DNA of 64,000 nucleotides. Source: Desulfosudis sp034189195. Its GTDB lineage: Bacteria; Desulfobacterota; Desulfobacteria; Desulfobacterales; Desulfosudaceae. The stretch's first letter is position 1; every line of letters starts with the position of its first letter. This document shows, one piece after another, positions 51,320 through 60,194 of the stretch. The stretch covers positions 1-64,000 of the forward strand of contig JAXHVI010000251.1 in the NCBI GenBank assembly GCA_034189195.1, read 5' to 3'. The position numbers and the translations under genes were made by a program. The notes beneath the pieces were generated by a model that saw only the letters and a program-made list of their open reading frames with translations, did not search any database and was not told where the DNA came from.

Positions 51320-53006
51320 ATCCGAAAGGACCGTTCTGGTCTTGAAAAACGGGCTGAGGGAGCTGGTCCCACCACTGGGAAACGCTTCTGACCCTGGCGA
51401 ACAGAACGATTTTTCCCGGATGTTGTTTTATAATCTCGGCAGCAGCCTCCACATCCAGCAATCTGTCTTTTGCGTCTTCATACCCGAACCCGTAATTAAG
51501 TTCACCCGCATCCCCAAGCACGTAGATATCACTCCGCCGCAGATACCAGCAGACCGCCCTGACCGAATCCTCGTCGGCAATGACAATATCGTCGCTGGAA
51601 ATGTCTGCCGCGTATTCCTCCAAAATAGGGCCGGGCGACTTTACCTCTGTGGTCAGGTCCGGGATCGTGTAATGCGCAACAAAAAACAGGAGAAGCGGTG
51701 CCAGGCCCAAAAAGAATATCTTGGTTTGTGCCGTCCGGCTCCGGAAGGACCAGAAACAAAACAGAACAAAAAACACAAGGCCATTGACAAGCATCACGAC
51801 TTTCCATGGCTGGCTGTAGGGACGGAATCCATCAAAACCGAAGGCTTGAACATACAATAATGCGACCAGAACCAGTCCCAAAAGCACGGCGCTTACAACA
51901 ACACCCGCCTGAAAAAGAATGGAACCTGACTTTCTCTTGAGCACGTGCGAAAGCCCGAAGGCTGTGAGAATGGCAAACGGCGGGAAACAGGGCAGAATAT
52001 AGGTAAGTAGTTTCCCGCTCGACAGAGAAAAAAATACAAAAGGCAGCACCAGCCAGCAAACACAAAATCTCAGCAACCGGTTTTGCGGCCCCGGTTCAAA
52101 CAATCGTGGTCTTATTGCCGGTATGGCCGCAAGAGCGACAAACGCCCACGGGATGAACATGGCAGGCGCTCTTAAGAAAAAAAACCAGAAGGATTCTTTG
52201 TGCTGTGCGTTGTCGGCCATAAACCGTCGAATATGTTCGTTCCAGAAAAAAAATTGCCAGAAATCAGGTTCTCTCAGATAAATGAGGATGCTCCACGGTA
52301 ATGCCACCGCCGCAGCGAACAGAATCGGCAGCCAGCCCATACGCAACAGATCGATGTAGCGGCGCTGCCAGACCAGATAGGGAACCAGCGCCAGAACCGG
52401 TACGGCAAGGGCCAGAAACCCCTTGGTCAGAAAAGCCAGGCCGCAGGCCAGGCCAGCTGACAGCAGAAAACCTTTTTCCTGGAAACTACCCGGTTGTTCT
52501 TCGGTGGCCAAATAAAAAGCACCGATGCATGCCGTCAGAAAAAAAGAAAAAAGGCTGTCCAGCACGACGGTATTGCCGACCCCGAACACCTCAAAACAGG
52601 ACAAAAAAATGAGTGCCGCCAGAACGGCCGTATAATCATCATCGTCATCCCCGCGGCGGGATATGCGTCCGATCAGCATGTAGATCAGCAGGGCGGACAA
52701 TCCGACGGCCAGAGCGGACGGCAGACGCACAGCAAAATTGTTTTCCCCGAGCAACAGCATGGAACCGGCATTCACCCAATAGCCCAGCACCGGTTTTTCA
52801 AAATAGCGCAGGCCGTTCAAACGAGGGACAATGAAGTCACCGCTTGCCATCATCTCCCGGGGAATCTCGGCGTATCGTGTCTCGTCAGGCACCACCAGGT
52901 GACGTACCCCAAGGGGAAGAATATAGGCAATCAAAAAAAACAACAGTGTGCTGATGGTAAATACTGTTTTAAGGGGCATCACTTTCGGTACATACGTATC
53001 ATTCAT
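51300..53006 (-). CDS. arnT: Undecaprenyl-phosphate-L-Ara4N lipid A transferase (ArnT-like)
   Basis: A 568-aa GT83-type inner-membrane glycosyltransferase with about 12 hydrophobic segments. The first periplasmic loop carries the acidic pair in VVPDETRYAEIPREMMASGD near residues 42-61, then PRLNGLRYFEKPVLGYW near 63-79, matching ArnT. A soluble C-terminal domain starts near 425. It would transfer 4-amino-4-deoxy-arabinose from undecaprenyl phosphate to lipid A phosphates, lowering surface charge. The ATG at 53006 with AAGGTG upstream is preferred to 53024. It begins 18 nt after arnD; the order and neighbours make this the operon's final enzyme. Confidence 0.88.
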   Translation of the reverse strand: MNDTYVPKVMPLKTVFTISTLLFFLIAYILPLGVRHLVVPDETRYAEIPREMMASGDFIVPRLNGLRYFEKPVLGYWVNAGSMLLLGENNFAVRLPSALAVGLSALLIYMLIGRISRRGDDDDDYTAVLAALIFLSCFEVFGVGNTVVLDSLFSFFLTACIGAFYLATEEQPGSFQEKGFLLSAGLACGLAFLTKGFLALAVPVLALVPYLVWQRRYIDLLRMGWLPILFAAAVALPWSILIYLREPDFWQFFFWNEHIRRFMADNAQHKESFWFFFLRAPAMFIPWAFVALAAIPAIRPRLFEPGPQNRLLRFCVCWLVLPFVFFSLSSGKLLTYILPCFPPFAILTAFGLSHVLKRKSGSILFQAGVVVSAVLLGLVLVALLYVQAFGFDGFRPYSQPWKVVMLVNGLVFFVLFCFWSFRSRTAQTKIFFLGLAPLLLFFVAHYTIPDLTTEVKSPGPILEEYAADISSDDIVIADEDSVRAVCWYLRRSDIYVLGDAGELNYGFGYEDAKDRLLDVEAAAEIIKQHPGKIVLFARVRSVSQWWDQLPQPVFQDQNGPFGYVFRRY

Positions 53007-53024
53007 AAAACACACCTTCTCCAT

Positions 53025-53927
53025 TTACTGACAAGAGCCGAAAGTTTCCATCTGGCGGGAGATCCATCCGTCCCTTCCGGGAACTGCTGCCTGATAAATT
53101 CCGGATTTCGAAATTTCCAGATTCCAGTCCGGCATGTCGCCGATAGGTTCAAAGACCATGCCCCGCTGACCGGCCTTATCCAAAAAGTCCTCAAAAAGAT
53201 CCAGGCAAGCGATTCCCTCCACTTCGGCATGGATGGCCAACACATTAAGACGATCCGGTCGAATCAAATCAAGCAGGTGGGCGTTATAGGTTTCCGGCGT
53301 ACAGGTTCGGCCGATAAGCTCATCATAAGTCGGCAGGGTTGCGGGCACCTGAACATGACCAAACCGCCGGCCTTCCATCACCGGCCGAAAAAGAGAGTGA
53401 CCACGGCAGTCGGAACAAAACCGGAAAGGAAAGGACTCCAGCACCGCAAGGGCTTCGGGGGTCACCCGCCATGCAGGCGCGGCAAACCCATCGGGCGACC
53501 TTCCCAGAACTTCCGCCAGCCGCTCATACCCTTTTTTGATTTCATCGGTTATGGCCCGCTGATGCATGTATTCAATCCGGGTCTGCCAGCGGTGATGATC
53601 CCAGGCGTGAAGTCCGACCTCGTGACCGGCCTGCGCTGTTCTGCGAATCGTTTCCGGGCAGCGCTTTCCAATTTCCGGACCGGGCCACAGCGTCCCGCGC
53701 ATCAGAATATCCCATCCATACAGACTGGCCGCACGTGTCCGGAGCATTTTGGCCAAAAACCGGGGCCGCCGCAGCCGCCATAAGTGACGGCCCATATTGT
53801 CCGGGCCCATCGAAAAAAAGAAGGTCGCCCGTACATGATGTCTGCGCAGAAGCGCCGTCAGGTTAGGCACCCCGATGCATGTACCCCGCAGGGTATCGAC
53901 ATCTATACGCAGGCCGACATGGCACAT
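53025..53927 (-). CDS. arnD: 4-deoxy-4-formamido-L-arabinose-phosphoundecaprenol deformylase
   Basis: A 300-aa polysaccharide-deacetylase fold (NodB homology). Metal/catalytic residues: GLRIDVDTLRG near 5-15 (Asp pair), HEVGLHAWDHHRWQ near 112-125 (His pair), FAAPAWRV near 160 and VLAIHAEVEG near 240. E. coli ArnD is about 296 aa. It removes the formyl group from undecaprenyl-P-L-Ara4FN so the free aminoarabinose can be flipped and transferred. Its start overlaps the end of arnA by 25 nt. Confidence 0.9.
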   Translation of the reverse strand: MCHVGLRIDVDTLRGTCIGVPNLTALLRRHHVRATFFFSMGPDNMGRHLWRLRRPRFLAKMLRTRAASLYGWDILMRGTLWPGPEIGKRCPETIRRTAQAGHEVGLHAWDHHRWQTRIEYMHQRAITDEIKKGYERLAEVLGRSPDGFAAPAWRVTPEALAVLESFPFRFCSDCRGHSLFRPVMEGRRFGHVQVPATLPTYDELIGRTCTPETYNAHLLDLIRPDRLNVLAIHAEVEGIACLDLFEDFLDKAGQRGMVFEPIGDMPDWNLEISKSGIYQAAVPGRDGWISRQMETFGSCQ

Positions 53928-55915
53928 GGTGCCTCCTTTGCGCAGACCATCATATCATTGAGAAAATAGTCGAGTGTCTCGCCGACCGACTGCTCAAAAG
54001 GAACCGTCGGTTCCCAGCCCAGAATTTTCCTTGCCTGCCGGATGGACGGCCGACGGTGCTGCACGTCCTGGTAGCCCGAACCGTAAAACGCCTGTGCCTC
54101 GACACATTGAATTCCGGCATCGGGGGGGAAAAACATGCGGTAAGGATGCTCGCCAAATTTTTTCCGCAGCATATCGGCAAGCGCACGCATGCTGAATTCA
54201 TTATCCGGATTCCCAATATTGAAAATCTGTCCGTTGCAGGCACCCCCTTTATTTTCAATAATCCTGAAAAGACACTCGATGCCGTCCTTGACATCGGTGA
54301 AACAGCGCTTCTGAAGGCCGCCGTCAACCAGCCGGATCGGCGTCCCTTCCACTAGGTTCAGGATAAACTGGGTAATCACCCTTGAACTGCCGATTCGGGC
54401 GGATTCCAGGGAATCGAGTTTCGGTCCGACCCAGTTAAAGGGACGGAACAGCGTAAACGGCAGCCCCTCGCTGGCGCCATAGGCCCAGATCACACGGTCC
54501 AGCAGCTGCTTGCTGCAAGAGTAAATCCACCGCTGCTTGTCAATAGGCCCCAAAACCAAGTTGGATTCGTGCTCGTCAAACTCGGCGTCCCGGCACATGC
54601 CATAAACTTCCGAGGTGGAAGGAAAGATCAACCGCTTCCCATACCTGGCACAATACCGGACAATCCGCAGGTTCTCCTCAAAATCGAGTTCAAACACCCG
54701 CAAGGGATTTCTGACATACTCTATGGGCGTAGCAATGGCCACCAGCGGCAGAATAATATCGCACCTGCGCACATGATACTCGATCCATTCCCGCATGATG
54801 GAAATATCCCCTTCCGTAAAATGGAAATCGGGATGCGCCATTAAATGCTTAATGCTGCCGGTGCATAAATCCATGCCATGGACTTCATAGCCGCCGCTTT
54901 CCAACAGCCGCTCACTCAGGTGGTTGCCGATAAAGCCGTTGACGCCAAGGATCAGGACATGCTTTTTGCGGCGCTTCTTTGTTACTGCCTCGGTTTTGCC
55001 GTTGAATCGCATGCCGACAGCCAGGTTAAGTTCCTGCGCAAGTTGCCGGCCTCCCATGTAAGCGCCGTTTTCACCCTGTCCGTAGCGAACCTCCACCGCG
55101 CCGTCGCCACAGGCGATTCGCAGAGGGTCTGTCGACAGTATGCCGCCTGGAAAAGCCCCCGGCGCTGCTGCCGTCGTCTCAACCTCCCAGAAGATGCACT
55201 TGCGGTTTCCCAGAAAGGAAAAAGCACCTGGATAGGGGCGGGTCACCGCCCGCACAAGGTTTCGAACCGTGGTCGCGTTTTGGGCCCAGTCGATCAATCC
55301 GTCCTGCGGTCCGCGCCCGCCGAAATAGCTTGCCAAGGTTTTGTCCTGCGGGACGCGGTCAGCCTCGTTTTCCCGGATTTTCGGCAACAGGACATTGAGC
55401 AGTTCCACCGCTGCACTGGCGAGCTTCGCATGCAGGGTCAAGGCCGTGTCGCTTTCTTCGATGGCCACTTGCTGTTGTCCGACGATGTCACCGTCATCCG
55501 GCCGTGGCGTCATGTAATGCAAGGTGACCCCGGTTTTCTTTTCACCATGAATCAACACCCAGTTCACCGGGCATCGCCCCCGATAGCGGGGCAGAAGCGA
55601 GCCGTGAAGGTTGAAGCATCCGGCCGGCGGAATCTCAAGGATCCGTTTATCCACCATGCGCCGGTAATAAAACGAAAACAGTGTGTCCGGACCCATTTGC
55701 CTGATTCTCTCCACCCAGAGGGGGTGGTTGATATCCTCCGGTGTATAAACAGGGATATCGTTGACCGCCGCCAGCTCGGCCACCGACTCGAACCAGATAT
55801 TTTCGTGCGGATCATCTTCATGAGTAAAAATGGCCTGGATTGTATATCCGTGTGCCAACAGCGCCCTGATACCGGCGCATCCGATATTATGGTAGGCCAG
55901 AACAATCGCTTTCAT
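53903..55915 (-). CDS. arnA: Bifunctional UDP-L-Ara4N formyltransferase / UDP-glucuronate decarboxylase
   Basis: A 670-aa two-domain enzyme (E. coli 660 aa). Formyltransferase: FNLHGSLLPRYRGRCPVNW puts Asn102 and His104 at the same numbers as E. coli, and Asp140 also matches. Decarboxylase from about 318: NAD loop VLILGVNGFIGNHL, PSTSEVYG with Ser435/Glu436, YSCSK with Tyr465/Lys469, and a late RQARKILGWEP. It makes UDP-Ara4O and formylates UDP-Ara4N. Starts overlap: ATGA with arnC. UDP-glucuronate must come from a ugd gene outside this window. Confidence 0.95.
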   Translation of the reverse strand: MKAIVLAYHNIGCAGIRALLAHGYTIQAIFTHEDDPHENIWFESVAELAAVNDIPVYTPEDINHPLWVERIRQMGPDTLFSFYYRRMVDKRILEIPPAGCFNLHGSLLPRYRGRCPVNWVLIHGEKKTGVTLHYMTPRPDDGDIVGQQQVAIEESDTALTLHAKLASAAVELLNVLLPKIRENEADRVPQDKTLASYFGGRGPQDGLIDWAQNATTVRNLVRAVTRPYPGAFSFLGNRKCIFWEVETTAAAPGAFPGGILSTDPLRIACGDGAVEVRYGQGENGAYMGGRQLAQELNLAVGMRFNGKTEAVTKKRRKKHVLILGVNGFIGNHLSERLLESGGYEVHGMDLCTGSIKHLMAHPDFHFTEGDISIMREWIEYHVRRCDIILPLVAIATPIEYVRNPLRVFELDFEENLRIVRYCARYGKRLIFPSTSEVYGMCRDAEFDEHESNLVLGPIDKQRWIYSCSKQLLDRVIWAYGASEGLPFTLFRPFNWVGPKLDSLESARIGSSRVITQFILNLVEGTPIRLVDGGLQKRCFTDVKDGIECLFRIIENKGGACNGQIFNIGNPDNEFSMRALADMLRKKFGEHPYRMFFPPDAGIQCVEAQAFYGSGYQDVQHRRPSIRQARKILGWEPTVPFEQSVGETLDYFLNDMMVCAKEAPCAMSACV

Positions 55916-56940
55916 GGTGCCCCCCTGGAATCAAGTTGATTTTTGGTTACGCGGACCGGATCGCGATTGGGCATTACATTCCCGGTACCAGTTTTTGGCG
56001 AACCCGCATCACGGATTTCATGAATAAAATACCGGGGTCTGTTTCGGACATCGTGATAGATACGGCCGATGTACTCGCCCAGCAGGCCCAGACCAATAAA
56101 CTGCATGCCGATAAAAACGAAAAGAACGGAAAAAAGGGTAAATACGCCATCGGCGGCCCACTGGGCACCATAGGCAAACCGCAATATCATAAGAAAAACA
56201 CCAAAGCCGATCCCGCTTGCAGCGACCAAGGTGCCCACAAAAGAAAGCATGCGCAGGGGAAAAGTGGACATGGCGGTAAGCAGATCAAATTGAAGCGAGA
56301 TCAGTTTCAAAAGATTGTATTTGGACTCACCGTTCGTCCGTGGTGCGTGCTTGACTGAGATTTCCGCAGTGCTACCGGCAAAACTGTTGGCCAGGATCGG
56401 AATAAACGTGGAGTGCTCCCGGCACTGGAGCATGGCCGCAACGACCGGCCTCCGGTATGCCCTAAGCATGCAGCCGTAATCATGCATCATCACGCCGGTG
56501 GTTTTCTGAATGAGCCGATTGATCAGGGCCGATGCACAGCGCCGGAAAAAAAAGTCCTGCCGGTTTTCACGCACCGTGCCGACCACGTCGGCACCCAGGT
56601 CCATTTCATTCACCAGCCTGGGAATTTCTTCCGGAGGATTCTGAAGATCGGCATCCAGGGTAACAACAATTTCGCCTTTGCTTTGCTCCAGGCCGGCAAA
56701 CACCGCCGCATGCTGCCCGTAATTTCTGTTTAAAATCACCCCTACCACCTCTGCATGGTCATCGGCGGCCTGCAAAACAATGTCACGTGACCCATCCCGG
56801 CTGCCGTCGTCCACCAGAACAATCTCAAAAGCGCGGCCGGTGGCCCGGCACGCAGTCAGACAGCGGGCAATAAGCTCCGGCAGGTTCTTTTTTTCGTTAT
56901 ATACCGGGATGACCAATGAAAGATCCGGTATCCTGTTCAT
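55912..56940 (-). CDS. arnC: Undecaprenyl-phosphate 4-deoxy-4-formamido-L-arabinose transferase
   Basis: A 342-aa GT2 transferase anchored by two C-terminal membrane segments (about 230-255 and 265-290). GT2 motifs: LSLVIPVYNEKKNLPELI, VLVDDGSRDGSRD near 54, VVTLDADLQNPPEEI near 105 (DAD), and the NRNYGQHAAVFAGLE segment. Length agrees with E. coli ArnC (322 aa), with about 20 extra tail residues. The ATG at 56940 overlaps the arnB stop as ATGA; the longer frame is rejected. It loads formylated Ara4N onto undecaprenyl phosphate. Confidence 0.93.
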   Translation of the reverse strand: MNRIPDLSLVIPVYNEKKNLPELIARCLTACRATGRAFEIVLVDDGSRDGSRDIVLQAADDHAEVVGVILNRNYGQHAAVFAGLEQSKGEIVVTLDADLQNPPEEIPRLVNEMDLGADVVGTVRENRQDFFFRRCASALINRLIQKTTGVMMHDYGCMLRAYRRPVVAAMLQCREHSTFIPILANSFAGSTAEISVKHAPRTNGESKYNLLKLISLQFDLLTAMSTFPLRMLSFVGTLVAASGIGFGVFLMILRFAYGAQWAADGVFTLFSVLFVFIGMQFIGLGLLGEYIGRIYHDVRNRPRYFIHEIRDAGSPKTGTGNVMPNRDPVRVTKNQLDSRGAP

Positions 56941-58085
56941 GCGAGCACCTCCTTGATGGCCGCAACGACATCCTCCACATCCTCCAGGGCCATACCGGGA
57001 AACAGGGGAAGGGAGCATATGCGATCCGAATTCCACTCGGTATTGGGCAACGCGCCCTCCGGCAAGCCCAAGGTTTCCCGGTAGTATTTCTGACGATGCA
57101 CTGCCTTGAAATGAATGCCGGTGCCGATATTTCGTTCTTTGAGTGCCGCCATGAATCCGTCCCGGCTCATTCCGGCGCGCCTGGTATCCAGGCGGACGAT
57201 AAACAGATGCCAGGCATGGCGCATGGAATAGTCGGGGTCGGTAAGCGGAAGAATTTCATCCACGTCGGCCAGCAGATCCCGGTACCGGCGCGCCAGAAGC
57301 GCTCTTTTCCCGATGAATTCATCCAGTCGCTTTAATTGGCCCAGGCCAAGGACGGCCGCCATATCGGTCAGATTGTATTTGAACCCCGGCTCCAGGACCT
57401 CGGCCTGGGGAGAGCGTCCCTGCATGGAGCGATCATAGGCATCCACTCCGAGGCCATGAAATTTCAGCCGCCGAACGCGCTCAATGAGTCCAGGGTCGTC
57501 GGAACAAAACATCCCTCCCTCGCCGCAGGTTATATTTTTTATGGGATGAAAAGAAAAAATGGCCGTGCCTCGCCGGCCGACCCGTTCTTCCCGGTATTCG
57601 GTACCGGCGGCATGCGCCGCGTCTTCGATCAGATCAATATGTTTTTCCGAAGCCAGTTCACGCAACGGCTCCATATCCACTGCTGCTCCGGCAAAATGCA
57701 CCGGAATCATCAGCCGGGTGCGCCCGGTAATCAGCGGTTCAACAGTTTTGGCCGAAACCATCAGCGTTTCACGATCAATATCCGCGAAAATCGGTGTGGC
57801 CCCTGCAAGCTTGATAAGATTTATCGTGGAGACCCAGGTCATGGAAGGGGTGATCACTTCGTCCCCGGGGCCGACACCCAGGGCCATAAGGGCCAGGTGT
57901 ATGCCTGCCGTGGCCGAACAAAGTGAGACCGCGCCCCCGGCGTCGCAATAGACCTTGAACGCCTCTTCGAATTCAGCGGCCTTCGGCCCGGTGGTGATCC
58001 ACCCTGAACGCAGGACCTCGGCGACCGCAGCTATTTCCGGTTCACTGATGGACGGTCTGGAAAACGGAAGGAATTTTGCCCGCAT
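56937..58085 (-). CDS. arnB: UDP-4-amino-4-deoxy-L-arabinose aminotransferase
   Basis: A 382-aa DegT/DnrJ/EryC1 PLP aminotransferase converting UDP-Ara4O to UDP-Ara4N with glutamate. PLP lysine K183 in FSFHPIKNITCGEGGMF; LIEDAAHAAGTEY near 153; N-terminus FLPFSRPSISEPEIAAVAEV and SGWITTGPKAAEFE are ArnB-like. Length equals the usual 379-385 aa. GGAAGATCGA precedes the ATG. It is the first gene of arnBCADT, the same order as in enterics. Confidence 0.95.
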   Translation of the reverse strand: MRAKFLPFSRPSISEPEIAAVAEVLRSGWITTGPKAAEFEEAFKVYCDAGGAVSLCSATAGIHLALMALGVGPGDEVITPSMTWVSTINLIKLAGATPIFADIDRETLMVSAKTVEPLITGRTRLMIPVHFAGAAVDMEPLRELASEKHIDLIEDAAHAAGTEYREERVGRRGTAIFSFHPIKNITCGEGGMFCSDDPGLIERVRRLKFHGLGVDAYDRSMQGRSPQAEVLEPGFKYNLTDMAAVLGLGQLKRLDEFIGKRALLARRYRDLLADVDEILPLTDPDYSMRHAWHLFIVRLDTRRAGMSRDGFMAALKERNIGTGIHFKAVHRQKYYRETLGLPEGALPNTEWNSDRICSLPLFPGMALEDVEDVVAAIKEVLA

Positions 58086-58575
58086 TCGATCTTCCTTTCA
58101 TCGGGTTTATTCTTTCATGACGGCTCGTAACAGGAACCCCTGATCGAGTCCGCTATGGCTTGCAACTTTAGCGGATGAAAAATGAAGAAAGGATGAAGGG
58201 GGGGGGATAATTATGGGGGGGCCGCTAAAAACTCATTTTTTAGAACCGGAAGAAAGTAATGTATGGCCGGTCGCCATTGAGGTCAGGGCAGGTGGTAAAA
58301 GACGTGTCGCTTCAAAGGGAATCCAGGAGACTGAAGGGGCTCCTGACAGAAAACGATTGACCAAAGTGTCGATCAATTCACCTTGTGCTAAGTCAGTCGT
58401 CTTCAGGCAACTGAGGGTTTTATAAGCGCCTTAAACGGTTCATAATCCAAGCCGCCGGATTTGCCGGTGGCCGATGGCTGTTCAACCATCATAAAAGTCC
58501 TTTTCAAACAGTCTCAAAGACAACGGCAAACCAGATCAATGTTTCCAGAACCAGAAACACACGGACCGGCAAATG
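58086..58575. other. 490-bp leader region of the arn operon, no gene seen
   Basis: Contains an inverted repeat CCGCTA (58150-58155) / TAGCGG (58169-58174), a run of nine G (58198-58206), and a second G run near 58215-58221. These are candidate promoter-region or slippage features upstream of arnB. A 70-codon plus-strand frame at 58213-58425 has no family resemblance or Shine-Dalgarno and is not called. I could not assign a promoter. Confidence 0.5.
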
Positions 58576-59754
58576 TTATCGCTCCAGGGCCGCCACGCCG
58601 GGCAGGGTTTTTCCCTCCATCAGCTCAAGAAAGGCCCCGCCCCCGGTGGAAATATAAGAGATCCGGTCGGCCACCCCCGCCTCGTTTATCGCGGAAACCG
58701 TGTCACCGCCGCCCACCACGGAAAAGGCATCGGAATCGGCCACGGCCGCGGCCACGGCCTTTGTGCCGACGGCAAACGCCTCCATCTCAAAGATGCCCAT
58801 GGGCCCGTTCCAAACGATAGTTTTTACGTCCTTTAAGGCATCGGCAAACAGGCGGCAGGTCTCCGGCCCGATATCCAGGGCCATGGCCTGTTCCGGAATC
58901 TGGTCTGCCGGTACAGGCCAGCGGTCGGCATTGGGATCGATCTTTTCCGCCACAATCACATCCACCGGCAGAAAGAATTCAACCTTTTTTTCCGATGCCT
59001 GCTGCATGACAGACATGGCCTCTCCGATCAGTTCCTGCTCGATCTTCGATTTTCCCACGTTCACCCCTTTGGCCGCCAGAAACGTGTTGGCCATGGCGCC
59101 GCCGATAATCATCCGGTCCACCACGGCCAGCAGGTTGTTTAACGCGGTGAGCTTGGAGGAGACCTTGGCGCCGCCGACGACGGCCACCAGTGGCCGGGCC
59201 GGCTTTTTTAAGGCCCTGGCAAAGGAAGAGAGCTCCTTTTCCAGCAGGAAACCGGCAACGCTTGCCGGCGCGAACTTGGTGATTGCCTCCACCGAGGCAT
59301 TGGCCCGGTGGGACACGGCAAAGGCGTCGTTCACATACACATCGCAGAGCCCGGCCAGCTCTTTTGCAAAGACGTCGTCATTATTCGCCTCGCCCGGATG
59401 AAAGCGAAGGTTTTCCAGCATCACCACATCCCCCGGCGCCATGGCGTCGACGCGGGCCGTCACCTCAGGCCCCACGCAGGCATCAAGCATCTTCACCGGT
59501 CTTTTAAGCAGCTCGCCCAGCCGGGCCGCCGCCGGCGCCAGGCCGAAGACCGGGTCGGGCTTTCCCTTGGGCCGTCCCAGGTGGGAGCAGACAATGGTTT
59601 TGGCGCCCGCCGCCGTCAGGTGCTCCAGCGTGGGCAGGGCAAACCGAATGCGTGTATCGTCGGTAATTTGCCGCTGATCATCCAGGGGCACGTTAAAGTC
59701 GACCCTCACCAGCACCCGCTTTCCCGCCACATCAATATCTTTGAGTGATTTCAT
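58576..59754 (-). CDS. pgk: Phosphoglycerate kinase
   Basis: A 392-aa glycolytic kinase. Markers: VLVRVDFNVPLDD near 15-27, HLGRPKGKPDP near 58, ENLRFHPGEANND near 112, AVVGGAKVSSKLTAL near 190, VWNGPMGIFE near 315 and the nucleotide loop VVGGGDTVSAI near 350. Length is usual. A strong AGGAGG-type site precedes the ATG by about 7 nt. It stands apart from gap or tpi genes in this window; a family 2 repeat lies in its 5' gap. Confidence 0.97.
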   Translation of the reverse strand: MKSLKDIDVAGKRVLVRVDFNVPLDDQRQITDDTRIRFALPTLEHLTAAGAKTIVCSHLGRPKGKPDPVFGLAPAAARLGELLKRPVKMLDACVGPEVTARVDAMAPGDVVMLENLRFHPGEANNDDVFAKELAGLCDVYVNDAFAVSHRANASVEAITKFAPASVAGFLLEKELSSFARALKKPARPLVAVVGGAKVSSKLTALNNLLAVVDRMIIGGAMANTFLAAKGVNVGKSKIEQELIGEAMSVMQQASEKKVEFFLPVDVIVAEKIDPNADRWPVPADQIPEQAMALDIGPETCRLFADALKDVKTIVWNGPMGIFEMEAFAVGTKAVAAAVADSDAFSVVGGGDTVSAINEAGVADRISYISTGGGAFLELMEGKTLPGVAALER

Positions 59755-59823
59755 GAAAACACCTCCTGTGGTTATACGGACTTACTCCCCTATAATCCTG
59801 CTCGTAATCCTGTACTCAACTTA

Positions 59824-59905
59824 CGTCATTGCGCGAGCGAAGCAATCTTGTCCGGTGTTCGTATGCCATGAAATTGCTTCGTCGCTTCGCTCCTCGCAAT
59901 GACGG
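59824..59905. repeat. Dispersed palindrome family 2 (second copy)
   Basis: ACGTCATTGCGCGAGCGAAG to TCGCTCCTCGCAATGACGGG, with GAAGCAATCTTGTCC left of centre and AAATTGCTTCGTCGC right of it, matching the copy at 41621-41700. The interior differs. It fills the pgk to Cys-rich-protein gap. Confidence 0.85.
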
Positions 59906-59924
59906 GGATGGGCGTTGATCCCCC

Positions 59925-60194
59925 CTACTCCTTTTCCTGCTCTTTGCGCTTCAACGCCTTGCGCTTCGACCAGCGTTCAAAAAACCCCATGTTGCCGGAG
60001 GCATAAGCCCGGTCCACCTTTTCCTCGTCCAGTTTAAGGCCGTCCCTGCTCTGGCTGGCGGCCCGCAGGCACTCCGTTTTCCAGGCGCAGGCCATGCAGG
60101 TGTCCGGGGTAACGCGCAGACCGTCCTCTCCCATGGGGAAAACCATGTCCAGCCGGCCGAAACAGTCCGGCGCCTGTTTAGAATTGTCCGGCAT
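59925..60194 (-). CDS. Small Cys-containing protein overlapping radC
   Basis: An 89-aa protein. Four cysteines are arranged as C-(about 22)-C-x2-C-x6-C (DCFGRLD, then DTCMACAWKTECL), which could bind zinc or an Fe-S cluster; the C-terminus is Lys/Glu-rich and likely helical. The ATG at 60194 overlaps the radC end by 17 nt, suggesting coupled translation. I do not recognise a named family. The longer frame to 60314 is antisense-like across radC codons and rejected. Confidence 0.65.
   Translation of the reverse strand: MPDNSKQAPDCFGRLDMVFPMGEDGLRVTPDTCMACAWKTECLRAASQSRDGLKLDEEKVDRAYASGNMGFFERWSKRKALKRKEQEKE

Noticed and set aside
58213..58425. 70-codon frame upstream of arnB
   Set aside because: No Shine-Dalgarno, no family resemblance, begins in a G tract; likely chance.
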